Source of the DNA: Margaritispora aquatica
Taxonomy: Eukaryota; Ascomycota; Leotiomycetes; Helotiales; Discinellaceae
Length of the DNA: 64,000 bases
Direction of reading: 5' to 3'
Assembly (NCBI GenBank): GCA_007644065.1
Contig: VJWN01000006.1
Span: 1,302,001-1,366,000, forward strand
Shown: piece by piece, positions 25,875 to 38,197 of the stretch
Numbering within the stretch: the stretch's first letter is position 1
Layout: each line of letters begins with the position of its first letter
Notes under the pieces: model-generated
Told to the model about the DNA's origin: nothing
Database searches by the model: none
What the model saw: the letters and a program-made list of their open reading frames with translations, nothing else
Program-made: the position numbers and the translations under genes

Positions 25875-27080
25875 GGTTCTCCGATGCTCTTGAGTATGGA
25901 TGTCGGCTGCATGCACGCATGGTATGGAGACATGGAATGGGATGGCGTTTAGGCACGGAATGGCACGGACTTGTAGAGTATGTATTTTGTGAGAAAGGAG
26001 GCATTGTACGAAATGGTATGTGTTCCTTACACCACCACGGCTTTTTCTCGTGCCTGACTTATTGAAGCGGTATGTTCGAGACTGGCGCAAGCGAGGTAAA
26101 GCATGGTATGCTCTGCTTCCATTGGTATCGGGTTGCTACAAGAAATTGGAATGTGTGTGTTGATCCTGGCGATTCTAGCAAAGTGTGTGAGCTACTGTCT
26201 ACCCGGAAGGTTCGTGGGACTTAGGGTTAATCACATTTGCTCCGATCTTTTGACGAGTTGTGCTTTCATCTGCATCTAGTACTCCTTTTGTTTCCTTCCT
26301 TCAATGATTCCTTCATCCATTTTTCCTCGTATCATGCACAAATATCTACTGCTTGCTCACCATGTTCTCAAGTCTCTAAAGCAAGTGCATAGGACCCGGC
26401 AATCGGCAATTCAAATCCCCAATGTCCAGAAGAAATCCGAGCTGCCCTTCCCCTCTCCTTGCCCCCAGTAAATGCACAAAGTCACCGCAATATGCACCAC
26501 AGTTTATCATCTACCCTACCCTATATGTCGAGGTCACTCACAACTGTCATTCACACATCAAAAGTGGACCACCGACCGACATCTCGGTCACGACCTCCCA
26601 CATCGGGAGACACGCCCGGACACTCGCCAGGGGGAAACAAGCTTTTCACCCCTGGATCGAGACACATTGCCGATTCGCGAGATGCTTGTCTTCGTATGAG
26701 CATGGCGTGGCGTGCGAGAATCGCTGGTTGGGACATGGTGATTGACGTTCGATGGTTGTTTTTAGGCGGGATAAGCTTTCATTATGTAGGTAGGTACGGT
26801 GGATGTGAGGGAAGTCCCGAGGTTTGTATAGTATTCTATGTTTCCCACTCGCGTAGGGCAGCAGGGTACGGTAGGATATAGGGCAGGGTTGGTGAGGACG
26901 TAAGTCTTTGATTTGGAAAGAAGGGTGGAGGGAGGGGCATGAGGATATAAGTTGGTCATTATCCTCCCCGGATAGATAGTTGTTTGCTTCCTGGACACGC
27001 TCATCTACAGGTCTTGCATTTTCATGGGCTTCGAGGTCTTAGCACGAATCATTTATTAAGTCGTCTCCGTGCTTGCAATC
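25875..27080. other. intergenic region upstream of sphingomyelinase
   Basis: About 1.2 kb containing the PRP21 3' UTR and the sphingomyelinase promoter. A 140-codon plus-strand frame (26459-26881) is low-complexity and motif-free and is not called. Confidence 0.5.
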
Positions 27081-29853
27081 ATGAGGTTCTTCAATATACT
27101 CAAATCGGCATCACTTGCCCTGCCTGTACTCGCCTCCGCGTTGGCTATCTCAGACACGACAGAGAGATCTTTGACTGCGTTTGGAAAGCGTGACACCATC
27201 TCGGATATCTTGACGGATGTTGAGAATGCAGCTACTTGCACTGCTTGTAACGTTAGTCTTTACATCCACTGACACAAAGGGGAGACTTGGAAATAAAAGC
27301 TTGCTAATACTGAGTAGGCTCTGTTGATCGTCTTAAAGACTCTAGCTCATCTCGGTAACGACGACTTCGTCGCAGTCATAACAGAAGTCTGTATCCTAGC
27401 CGTGAGTTACTCCCTCTCGCATCGCCATAACCAATTCACCCACTCACACAACAAACAAAGGGCGTCGACGACAGCGATGTCTGCACCGGCGCCATCGCCC
27501 TCGAGGGTCCCATTCTCGCACACGACCTCCGCGTCATGACGATCGGCACACGCACCTCCCAGCTCTTTTGCCTCACGGTCTTTGGTCTTTGTCCCTGGCC
27601 CGCCGTAGAGGCGTACACCGTTCCCATGACTGCCAAACCAGCGACCAAGCGTCCAGCTGTCAGTGGCAAGACGCCCATCCAGGTCGTGCATATTTCGGAT
27701 ATTCATATTGATTTAAGCTATGAGGCCGGTGCGAATAAGAACTGTACGAAGAATATTTGCTGTAGACCATATACGAGTGCGGATGCAGTGGGCGTTACGG
27801 AGTATCCGGCTGGGAAGTTTGTGAGTCTCACATGATGTTCGTGAGGAAATATTGGGAGATGAGAGCTAATTAGTGGGTAGGGAGAACATACTTGTGACTC
27901 TCCTCTGACGTTAGAGGAGAGTTTGTATTCCGCTATTGAGACTCTTGTCCCGAGCAGGAGCTTCACGTGAGCTTTGCTCCAAGTCTTATTTGTTCCGAAG
28001 CTTACGAATTTAGCATCTTCACTGGCGATGTCGTCGAAGGCGCCGTCTGGCTCGTCAACGGTATCTATTCACCCGACTCACTTCCTCTACCCCCCTTTCC
28101 CAAACCAAAAGACTGACCACAAGCCCCAGAAACCGAAGTGACAAACGATCTCAACTCCGCCTACACACGCATGGGCGCCCTCGGTGAAACCTACGCCGTA
28201 GTAGGAAATCACGACGTCGCCCCCGTGAACTCCTTCCCGCCCGCCGCAGTCGACACCACCATCTCCAGCCAATGGACGTACGATGCCATGGCGTCGGACT
28301 GGGCGTCTTGGATCGGAGCGGCGGCGGCGGCGGAGGTGAAGAGCAATTTTGGCTCGTACTCTGTGCTTACTTCAAGCGGATTGAGGACGATTAGTGTGAA
28401 TACGAATTTTTGGTATAAGGTAAGGTCATGTTGAGGGTTTGCTGAGAGAGAGGATGGCTAATTTGAGGTAGCAAAATTTCTGGCTGTATGAGGAGACTAT
28501 GGAGAGGGATCCCTCGGGACAGCTTGCTTGGCTTGTTGGTGCTCTAGAGGCTGCTGAGACTGCGAAGGAAAGGGTTTGGTTGATGGGTGAGTGCTGTTCG
28601 TTTTGCTTATTTTGGAGCTGGAATTCTAGCTCTCCCTTGGTGCACAACGATCAGTGGCACATTGAAAGAAGCACGGGTGTGACACTTGTTGGACATCCGT
28701 TTCTATGTCATTTTGCGGTTGTTGTTGGCGAGTTCGCCATATTAGATATGCACTCGTTCGTGCCATACTAGAGCAGTCTTTAATGTGTAACCAAAGTTGG
28801 CACATTGAGTCTGCTCTCAATTTCCTGGAAATCCCCGAGACTTACAGATGTCTCGGATCACTTCAAAGCTTCTAAATTCTTTGAATATAGATACTACTTG
28901 ATCAATATGCTAACACCAGTCAGGACATATGCCTCTTGGCTCAACCGATGCATTTCATGATGCATCTCAATACTTCGGCAAGCTCCCGACTATACTGTAA
29001 TCACATTCGCATTATCTAACTTTTCAGATCAAATCATCCAGCGCTTCGACGCCACAATAGCAGCAGTCTTCTACGGCCACACCCACAAAGATGAGTTTGA
29101 AATCGCCTACTCCACCCCCGCCGCCCCCACTGCCGGAACAGCAAACATGGTATCCTACATCGCGCCCGCCCTGACTCCCACGTCCGGCCATCCAACCTTC
29201 CGCTCCTACTCCGTTGACCCCGTCACGTTCGCCATCCTAGATTACACCGTCTATTACGCCAACCTGTCGTCCCCAACTTACGAGACAAGCCCAACGTGGC
29301 AAAAATTGTACAGTGTCAAGGAGGCGTATGGAAGTCTCTTGACGCCGCCCGTCACGGCCGCGAGTGCGGAGCTCACGCCTGCTTTCTGGCATAATGTCAC
29401 GGAGTTGTTTGAGAGTGATGATGCGGCCTATCAGGCTTGGTATGCAAGGCGTACGAGGGATTACGATTTGAGCACTTGTACGAGCGATTGCAAGACTGCT
29501 TCGATCTGTAAGCTTAGGGCTGCGCAAGCTCAGTACAATTGGTTCGTTTCACACCCTTTCTTCACTTCTCTCTGCTAGGCATCTTGGGATCATGTGTAAA
29601 GGAGCTAACACCACGAAGCGGAACCGTAAGCATAGGCATCAACTTCAAGCGCGGCACCACCGCCGCTGCCGGTGCAAGCGCAGAGCACAGTGATTGCGAG
29701 GGCTCAGCGGCGATACCGATTCTAGGTCAAATGACTACGGCTGGCTTTGAGGCGCTGAAGAGTACGTTGGTTGCGAAGTTGGGGGAGAGCTGGTTGAGAA
29801 CTGCGGTGCCGAGTAATTACACTGTTGTTGGGTGGAATACTACGACTTTGTGA
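27081..29853 (+). CDS. secreted acid sphingomyelinase (saposin B + metallophosphatase)
   Basis: Ten exons: 27081-27251, 27318-27401, 27461-27820, 27881-27966, 28014-28060, 28130-28419, 28472-28586, 28924-28977, 29028-29541 and 29631-29853; 647 residues. A signal peptide (MRFFNILKSASLALPVLASA) is followed by a saposin-B-type Cys region (CTACNALL to LCPWP). The calcineurin-like phosphodiesterase core has the metal ligands in order: HISDIHID, FTGDVVE, VVGNHD, GHMPLGS and FYGHTHKDEF. The predicted reaction is hydrolysis of sphingomyelin-type phosphodiesters outside the cell or in the vacuole; the fungal substrate may differ. The intron at 28978-29027 needs a GC donor (GCAAGC) to keep frame and give YFDQIIQRF. 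Intron 7 is unusually long (337 nt). The last intron ends at 29630, giving YNCIGINFKRG, which resembles the family C-terminus. Confidence 0.9.
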
Positions 29854-31694
29854 GGGGTGTGAGCGCGCTATGTATGTTGGTTTGGCAAGTAGTCTGGTCT
29901 AGTCAAAGAGCATCCATTCCCTGAGACTTCACACTTTATCCCTTCCCAAACTCGCATTTGCCCAACCGTTTGCGTTCGCTGAGAGGGTTTTGGCGAGCAC
30001 TAGGCAGCTCTATACCGGAATCAAGTAAGTCAAGCGAAGCATATGATCGGGCATATCAGCGTCCTACCAACATCAAGCGAGCTCTCCTCTCTTCACCTCG
30101 CCTCGCCATCCTCCTGCACCGGAATATCTCACGCAGCACAACGCAACATGCTCCAGCTCAATGGCAAGCTTAAATTAGCCAGAATCACAGTTGTGTACAG
30201 CACCGTAGTCGAATATCCCAGCCCACTAGACCACCAATCATTTAGCTTGGGAACTCAAAACCTGAATGTGAATGTGCTTAAAGATTAAGCACAATAACAA
30301 ACATTTGACCACCGCCCTAAAATCACATACTCGTCTCTCCGATCTTCTTAAGTTGCTAGCACAACGTCAACCGAGCAGCAATTTAGACCACCGAACTCGA
30401 AGAACGCCTATATATCTCCGTATACGTCCACTCAGCCCGAGATACCTAATTTCAACCGCCCCCAAGTTTCAAGATATTGAGAACTACTATCACACCTCAT
30501 CTCTCATCTCTCAATTCTCACCCGAAACCTCCCAAATCTTTTACCTAGAAATCCAAAGCACTTTCTCGCCCGCTTATCTAGCGAGACTGAAAAGTGTCCT
30601 CTCTTCCTTGCTTTACTCCAATTTATTCTCTCACCCAGTGGCAAGAATCCCCATCCAATTACTGCCACCGGCAAATCTCACCAGCGTTAGGTATAGCTAC
30701 CACTCGTTAGATATCTACCCACCTAAACCCTGCGGCAACCCTTCGGTGCTCATCTCAATCACCTCACTCATCAGAAAAGTCATCATTGACTTGCTTTCCC
30801 ACCTGGGTCGATAAAGAAGTACCTATGTGCCATGTAAAAGCTTGCAAGACCGCTCATATCATCAGCAAGAAGACTCAAGACTTGTAAGGTTAAAAGCCTA
30901 CCTAGACACGCTGGCGAAGTATGCATCTTCAAGCCCCATCGAATGCTTTGCTCAGAGACAGGTATGCATGCCAATTAAGCCTCTGCCAAGTTAAGTGTGA
31001 GAATGATGCGGCTGTTTTCAAGGCCTTGAGAGTAGGCGGTGGATATTTCACAATGTCAAGCAGGAAAAAGTTCAAGAGTAGCAAGGAGATGAGAAGGAGG
31101 AGAGGAAGAAGAAATGCCTTGGGAGGAGAGAGGAATGAAAAGAAGATTCCCCAACCCAAGATATCATAATCAGATTCAACGTCAAAGCCACAATCACAAT
31201 CAAATCACAAGAAAAAGCAAGTATGAAAGAATAGTCCTTCAATTTTTGGTAGCTATCAAACACTTTGTGGTACGACCGAACACGAGGAAGCCAAAGCAAC
31301 CCTAGTTATCCTATCAACCAACCCGCCTGTCCAACAGTTGTGAGAGCCGAAGGAGCAAGACACAGTCAATCAATCTCAGAACGCCAATCCTGTGAACACC
31401 GATGCCATCCACCGAAAACAAGAGCTAGGTACAAACAGCAACAACAAGATCTGTGAGGAGAGTGTTAAATCTCAACCGGTGAAAGGGAAAAACGAAGATT
31501 GACAAAGTTTCCATGTTACAAGCAGCCAGGGTATCATCAGATGTTTCGAGGAAAAAACAAAAGAGCAGATGTGAACCATCCCGCAAGATTTCATGATGAC
31601 CATGCAATGACCGCGATCTCAGAGCGAGTCTGAGAATGTTGACAGGTAAGATGCAAGTCAGCAGCGACAAAGGCAGAGTTGATGCATCAAGTGC
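29854..31694. other. convergent intergenic region
   Basis: About 1.8 kb between the convergent sphingomyelinase and RRM genes, expected to hold both 3' UTRs. One 180-codon frame (30272-30814) is listed separately with low confidence; nothing else was recognised. Confidence 0.45.
30272..30814 (+). CDS. hypothetical protein, doubtful
   Basis: ATG-initiated open frame of 180 codons with no intron, no signal peptide and no family motif that I recognise. The composition is Ser/Leu/Pro-rich with few acidic residues, as expected from C/A-rich non-coding DNA. It lies between two convergent genes, where UTR sequence is expected. It is listed because it is the longest unexplained ATG-initiated frame in the window, but it may be a chance frame. 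Confidence 0.22.
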   Translation: MCLKIKHNNKHLTTALKSHTRLSDLLKLLAQRQPSSNLDHRTRRTPIYLRIRPLSPRYLISTAPKFQDIENYYHTSSLISQFSPETSQIFYLEIQSTFSPAYLARLKSVLSSLLYSNLFSHPVARIPIQLLPPANLTSVRYSYHSLDIYPPKPCGNPSVLISITSLIRKVIIDLLSHLGR

Positions 31695-34044
31695 TCACTC
31701 GGATGGGGTATCATCAGTAGCAACCTCACCAACTGGAGTTGGGATTGCAGAAGGGGCCTCCTCGGGAGCTGGGGTGAAGGGAACTGGTTGACCATAGGCA
31801 ATTGGTGGGTAGTATCCAGAATTGTAGTATGGTGAGGCGTGGTATCCTGGATAGTAACCAAAGTGAGATTGAGTTGGGCTACCAGCATTTGCGGTCATTG
31901 GAGTACCAGGATTGTAGCTTGGGCTACCAGAGTAAGCAGGATGAGGAGTACCATAGGCAATGTGGTGTGCCTGCATAGAAGCACAGTAGGCGGAATACTC
32001 AGCAGAATGAGCCATGGGATAGACTTGACCTTGGTACATGCCCCATTGTTGGCCATTGTAGTATGGGCTACTGCCATATGGATTATAGGCAGGAGAAGGG
32101 TATCCAGTCGGAGATTGCTCTGGGACAACAATACGAGCTGGGCTTGGAGGCAGGTAGTTGACATTGCGAGCAGGGGTCGAGACCAATGGTCTAATGGTTT
32201 GACGACGAGCAACATTGCGAGACTTGGCTCCCTCAGTATCCTTCTGAGAAACCTTCAATGTCTTGCCTCGAAGGTCGACATAGTTCTGGTAGTAAGTCAG
32301 TGACTGCGAAGGGACATGGGGATACCAACTTACCATCTCATCCAAGACACGGTTGGCCACATGGAAGTTGCGGAATTCAACGAAAGCAAAGCAGTGCTTT
32401 TGAGAAGCTGGAGAAAGTCAGTATGAGAAATTTAGTATGGCTGTGGAAGACTTACCATCGATGATGGACTCGGACTGGTGAATAGTAACACGAACAACTT
32501 GACCATAAGCCTTGAAGAGGTTCTCAATTTCGGCCTCATCGGCATCAACTGGAAGATTTCCGACGAAGATGGAACGTCTATCAAGCTCATAAGTTTCCAA
32601 ATAGACACGGTTGGCGGGATCTGATTGACGAGCAAGGATTCCTCGAGACGAAGTCAAGTTGGCCATGGATTGGATCTTGAACTCCTCATGGTTGCGGAAA
32701 GCCTGAGAATGTTAGTGGGGTTGAAGACTTGCATGCAAAGTGAGACATACCTGCAGAGCAGTTTGACCTTCCTCGTACAACTGGAAAGACACAATAACTC
32801 CCTCATTGAGGTTGTATGTAGTACGTTCAACAGGGGTAGGATACTTGCAGAACTCAATCGTGCCATAAGATCGAAGAACTTGGATAGCCTCCTCACGAGA
32901 GATAGAAGCACCATACTTGCGTTCAAAGTAGAACAAACGATGAGCCTTTGCCTTCTCACATCGGCAGGGGCGACCACTGATCATACGACCACGACCAAGA
33001 CGAATGGCATTCTCAGCAGCAAGGTCATTCTGATTTTCGGTTAGCTCATGTTTTAGGAGAAGAGGGGAGGAGGAGCTTACTGTGTATTGACAAAAGGCAA
33101 AAGGCATATGCTTGAGATCACGACGAATCTTGACAAAGACAGTACCAAACTCACGGAAAACTCGGGTAACAGCAACCTCAAGGGCCTCATCACTCTCTGA
33201 CTGAAGGAGACTAAGAAGATGTTAAGACTTGATGTCACGAGGAAGATGGATGGGAACTTGCTTGGCAACGAAAACACAGCTGGAAGGTGGATAGATAGCT
33301 TGGGCATCCTCTGACTGGACGATTGGGCTTAGGTAGACAGACGAGCGTGCACCAGTGTCAGCGACGAAGGGATTGTAAACGCGACCATGGTGTCCACTGC
33401 CACGACCGGAGCTTGGAGAAGCTGATCCAGAACCAGAGCCAGCACTTGATCCAGAGCGCCAGTTGCCACTGATGACAGACTTGGACTTCTTTGGACCAGT
33501 CGGAGTGCGCTGACCAGAGCCACGAGCTGGTGGAGATGTGAAAGGGTCCTCGACTGCCCCTTGAGCACCATTGCGAACAAATGGAGGAGAGTAACTGTGC
33601 AGAGTTAGAGACTGTCAAGGAAATAGAGGTTAGAAAGTACATACATGCCAACAGAAACCTTCTTATCCTTGGTCTCAACGGTAAGCTTCTTCAACTTTCC
33701 AAGGATGGCGGCGGTTACTGTGAGTTGATGAATTAGCAGGCGCGTTGACAACCATTTGTTGAAATTGAGTGTCTGGAGGTCCACAGTCTGAGGTGTGGGT
33801 GGGTATGTGGAGGGATTGGACACGATATGCTGTGTGGTTGAATGCGACACGATGTGTGTGAAGAGGAGGAAGGGGAGAGATGGAATATCAACGTACCATC
33901 AACAGGAGTTGGAGGGATACCATCACCGACGTCCGACGCAACACTGCCACCATAGGTGCTTGCTGGTGAATGCTTGATGGAAGAAGCAGAGCCAACCTTC
34001 TTCGAGGCACCGGAAGCAGATGGGGTAGCAGTAGAAGAAGACAT
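31695..34044 (-). CDS. RNA-binding protein with three RRM-type domains
   Basis: Eight exons on the minus strand: 34044-33897, 33717-33645, 33594-33258, 33200-33081, 33029-32751, 32702-32456, 32407-32334 and 32285-31695; 622 residues. The Ser/Gly-rich N-terminus leads to RRM1 (CVFVAK as RNP2, MPFAFCQYT as RNP1, about residues 178-250). Next is a degenerate RRM2 (LFYFERKYGASISREEAIQ, about 253-322). RRM3 is canonical (RRSIFVGNLPVDADEAEIENLF and KHCFAFVEFRN, about 360-432). The C-terminus is Tyr/Pro/Gly-rich (repeated YNPGTP, GYYPGYH, YYNSGYYP), resembling low-complexity tails of RNA-granule proteins. It probably binds mRNA; the specific process is unknown. Intron 3 (33257-33201) has a weak GTTCCC donor but is the only option restoring the RRM1 frame. 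Intron 1 (179 nt) is the longest here. Confidence 0.88.
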
Positions 34045-36818
34045 TATGAACGAGTATGGAGGTTGTATGGAATGGGTTGAATTGAGTGTGATGGGAGTTG
34101 AGATTGAACGAGTGTGGTGAATAGAAGTGAAGTAGAAAGCTGGGGTAGCAGACAGTCCAAGTAAAGAGTGTCGAGAAACGATCGTGGTATTGAAATTGAA
34201 TTGTGATGAAGAAAAAAAAGAAAAGGATTTGGTGGTGGAAAAGGCCTCTTCTTATACTTCTTAGCGTTCTCGCGTTGGGCCCAATTCCAAGCGAAATCAG
34301 ATGATATTTGTGTGTTACGCTTTCCTAATTCGAGGTTAGACTGGGAGTGTTTGTCTCTTATGCTTCGATTTTGCTTCAATTTTGCTTCAGCGTTCGGTAG
34401 AATAAGGTAGAAGGGGTCCTTTCCCTGTGGGGGTGGATGCCGATGACCCCGATCGAGGAAGGAGCGAAGGTGATAGGCAAGGACGACCAAGGAGATAGGT
34501 ACATGAACCTTACAACAATGAAGAGTGATGAAGGATGATGATGTCTTGGACAGATCTACTTAGGTATACTACAACTATATAGATACATAAATCAAACCTA
34601 TGAATGCATGACTAGATACAATCTGAAAGAATGCTTCATCAAATATAAGTGCTGGTGTTGGGATGCTTCTACGAGGCACCACTCGAAGCACCACCAACCC
34701 ACGACCAAACGCAATCACCAACTCTGGCAACATCACTTTTGTTACCTCTACCTTGTTTAAACTAAGGATACACGTATCTTTTATGACTGCGCATCAAAGA
34801 GAATCACAAAGCTACCAGCAGTCTACACGTTCGGAACTTGACACCAAGTAACACTGGTTGAAGGCGGCTCAACAGACTCCGACCTGCCTTTCCTTGAAAT
34901 CACTTAAGACCAAGCTGGCCATCTACGAACACGATCGAGCTGCATACTTATCATCGTGGAGTATGTGCCTCAATCTGTAGCTATCTAGAATACTGCTGAT
35001 TTATAATTAGGAAGACCTCAATCCCTTTCGACCTTGCGCAGGACCAATAATTTGATGTGATGGAACCATGGAAAAGTGCAGTCAACGACGGCTCGGCTAG
35101 CAAGCGAATTTTAAGGCATGAATTGCTCACTCTCTGAGTGCAGAGAATTACCAGGCAAGCTCTAAAATTCGAGCAAGACTTGCAATCGTCTGCTAAGATT
35201 CCTGGACAAAGAGACAAGGACTCATATACATGAAACTATATTCCGACATCACGTTTACCATGACTGCAAGGCTCATTTCACCCAGCTGTCATGCCGGGCC
35301 ACTGGCAAGCAATTCTTTGGAATTGACGAGGTCACCAAAAGTTGGCGTACATGTCACACGACGTCTGAAATTGAAGCAACTGCCCTTGGGTGAGGAAGCT
35401 CGTACATACAATGGAAATGGGACGAGGATGATAACTGAGCGCAGAACTGCTGGGGTCAATGTCATCCAATTTGGTGCTGATGCTGCTGGTTTAGCGAGCA
35501 TACGATCATCATGAAGTCAATGCACTATGTCCTGAATACACTCAAGATACTTCAAGGATAATATCATGACAAGATACCGGACTAGAAACGTTGGATCTAC
35601 AATCTTGTGCAGCTTGGGTGAGTATTCGTCTTTATTGTCATAGAAATAACATCAAGGAGTTATGACTGACAGCTATGATGGAATGAAGCAGGCCTCTGAA
35701 TATAAAAGAATACTGTTACAACTGTCATCGAATCATATATACTACCTCGCCAACATCTCCAAGGTAACGTAGACAAGGACACGCTGGGTTGAGGCAAAAA
35801 GTGCTAGCCTTTAGAATGCTACTTCTACACCACCTTTGGCACAGGCACTGGAGCTATACACATGGTCTTACGAGCTGCAGAAGTCTGGAAGCCACACAAG
35901 AGTTTTCGTCTGTCCAGCATTGGCATGTTCCACGTGGTTGTGACTGCTGGAGGAATTTCAGCAAAGAAAGTACGAACAGCGCAAGAAAATAGCAAAGCAA
36001 ACTCGACCTTTCAATCTCAGATGCACTTGAAAATAGAAAGGAGCTAGAAAATTTCTACAAAGTAAACAGCAACTAGAGCAAAGAAGAAGACTTTCGCGGG
36101 AGCATTGTGAAGCTAAACCACTTCCTGTACAGGGGAGAAAGAAAGAAAGACTTCTTACAACTTACAGAACTATTTCCTTGGCTCCAAGTCACCGAGTGGT
36201 CTATCAGAGCCAAGCACCAGTAGCAAGCATGCCTAGAAACCAGACTGCTTTGTGATTAGGCATGATGTGATGGGGATCAACTCGATCAGTCAGCCTCAAG
36301 CAATGCTCTGTTTGGAGGAAAATGTAAAGGAGAAATGCAGCACAGGAAACCTGCAAGCAAAAGTAGAGAGACGCTGTATTGTGGAAGCAGTCAACAGACG
36401 AGATGAAATCTCGAAGCTGGTGGCAGCGTGAAAGACTCAGGAAGGTGTGTTTGCAGCAAAGATACTTCTTTGAGCTCATCGATCTAGGTCGAACTCTATT
36501 GAGGAGAACGAAGGAAAGCATAGAGAGAGATAGGCCTTATATAGGTATTCTCAATCTTTGTTCTTTAACAATGATACTGTCAACAATGCCTGCAATAACT
36601 ATTGTTGACGTTATAAAGAGGTTTAACTACGCAAGTTCTCCACTTCGTTGAGCCTCAATCGCGTGAGCTTGGAGCCTTTTCGGATCCGAGCGCGTCGAGC
36701 TAGGGTCTTGCCGCGTTTAGCTCACAAAGCTAAATGTAGGTGATGATATCGATAAAGTCCTGTCTCAACTACTTCCCCAGTTCAGAGTACATGCAATTCC
36801 TCACAACTAACACACACA
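34045..36818. other. intergenic region between RRM gene and CIA30
   Basis: About 2.8 kb between divergent genes: the RRM promoter on the left and the CIA30 promoter on the right. Open frames are short (94 codons plus strand at 35230, 105 codons minus strand at 36521) and show no family motif. No repeats or element remnants were recognised. Confidence 0.5.
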
Positions 36819-37711
36819 ATGCGGCTCACTACTCCTCTCCAAGCAAAAGGCTTCATTGGCCGAAGTCTAGATGAGTTCAAACGGTTGTCGGTCATAGGTA
36901 TAATATCCTCAAAGCTATTCCCCTCCTCGAACGACAAAGTCAACAAAGCTAACAACTCTCTCTAGCACTAAAAGCAGAAGGGATATCTAGTCCCACAAAA
37001 CCCTACCACCTACACTCATTCCATACTCCCGAAGCCATAAAAGACTGCAAGGTCATGTCGGACGGCGATGTAGGTGGGTATTCACGGGCACACCTCGACT
37101 ACATCCCACCAGCATCATTCTCCCCCTCCAAAAGCACAAAGCCAGGCTCGCACAACCCCAACGGGCACGCCAAATTCCATGGCTCGATATCAATCGATCT
37201 ACCGCCCAATAAACCGCACATCCAACGAACAGGCTACGCTGCGTTTCGGACACTTGATCAAGGGTACACTGTGTTCGGCAAGTCGCTCTGGGACATCGAC
37301 TCCTACGCCTTCCTGGCGTTGCGCATAAAATCCGACGGCAGGAAGTACTTCGTCAACCTACAGACTGAGTCCATCGTCCCCACGGATATCCATCAGCATC
37401 GCTTGTATGCACGGAAGCCAGGCGAGTGGGAGACGGTGCTGATTAAGTGGAACGAGTTTGTGCGGACGAACCATGGGATTGTCGTTGAGCCACAGACAGA
37501 ATTACTGAGGCAGAAAGTCAGGACCGTGGGTATTGGGCTGATTGACCGTGTGCCGGGCAAATTCGAGTTGTGTGTGGAGAGGATTTGGGCGACTAATAGG
37601 CTCAGGGAGGTGGATCGAGAAGAGGATGGGAGGGCTGAGCAGGGCATGTTAAAGAGTGCGCATGGGAAGAAGATTCGATGGGGAGATGAGGAGACGGGAA
37701 AGAGGAAGTGA
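36819..37711 (+). CDS. CIA30: CIA30 / NDUFAF1-type complex I assembly factor
   Basis: Two exons, 36819-36897 and 36966-37711, joined by a 68-nt intron; 274 residues. The N-terminus is Arg/Lys-containing and lacks acidic residues for the first 17 positions, fitting a mitochondrial presequence. The CIA30 domain is seen in MSDGDVGGYSRAHLDY, GHAKFHGSISIDLP, GYAAFRTLDQGYT, DIDSYAFLALRIKSDGRKY, FVNLQTESIVPTD, WETVLIKWNEFVRTNHG and VRTVGIGLIDRVPGKFEL. It acts in the mitochondrion in assembly of the NADH:ubiquinone oxidoreductase membrane arm. In many ascomycetes CIA30 is part of the conserved flank of the MAT locus next to APC5 and COX13, as here. The start is the ATG giving the presequence. Confidence 0.93.
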
Positions 37712-37819
37712 TGATCACGATGCTATTGGGACTGTGGTCTTGTATAAATGTACAGTATTATGTCTAAATGATGATCTGAGTGCAAGGAGAGAACCCACCT
37801 CGGCAAAAAGTACAGTAGG

Positions 37820-38197
37820 TCAGGTCTCGTTCGGTTTAGCATCATTGTTACCTTGTATATCTCCATTTCCCCCCTCCTCCTCGCCTTCCATCTCATCCCC
37901 ACCCAGTTCCTCATCTTCGCCACTGAACCACCCATCCTTCTCCATTTCCTTCTCCTCCTCGCTTTCAACACCTCGCTCAAACACCCAAATAGGTTTCCTC
38001 CTCTCGCACCTCCCCGAGTCTACATCGGCTCGACATCCCCGTCCTTTAACTTGGACTTTCTTGCCCTTCAGCTTAGAGCACGGGAGGTTGTCATTCTGTT
38101 TCTGGAGGCGTATATACTGAACATGCGAGGCGCATATGTGGATTATGTGCGTTGAGCAGTGGCACCCGGTGAAATTCGTTATGATTTCTTTGCACAT
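37820..38197 (-). CDS. small Cys-rich acidic hypothetical protein
   Basis: ATG-initiated minus-strand frame of 125 residues, convergent with CIA30 (109 bp apart). The first 64 residues contain seven cysteines and several histidines (MCKEIITNFTGCHC, IHICASHVQ, LPCSKLKG, GRGCRAD, GRCERR). This pattern is common among short uncharacterised fungal proteins that begin MCK and might bind zinc. The second half is very acidic (Glu/Gly repeats), in part caused by a C/T-rich tract on the other strand. It may be real but lacks intron evidence. Confidence 0.45.
   Translation of the reverse strand: MCKEIITNFTGCHCSTHIIHICASHVQYIRLQKQNDNLPCSKLKGKKVQVKGRGCRADVDSGRCERRKPIWVFERGVESEEEKEMEKDGWFSGEDEELGGDEMEGEEEGGNGDIQGNNDAKPNET

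Noticed and set aside
26459..26881. 140-codon plus-strand frame upstream of sphingomyelinase
   Set aside because: Low-complexity Ser/Arg/Pro composition, overlapping frames on both strands, and no motif.
31839..32303. 154-codon plus-strand frame
   Set aside because: Antisense shadow of the Tyr/Pro-rich last exon of the RRM gene.
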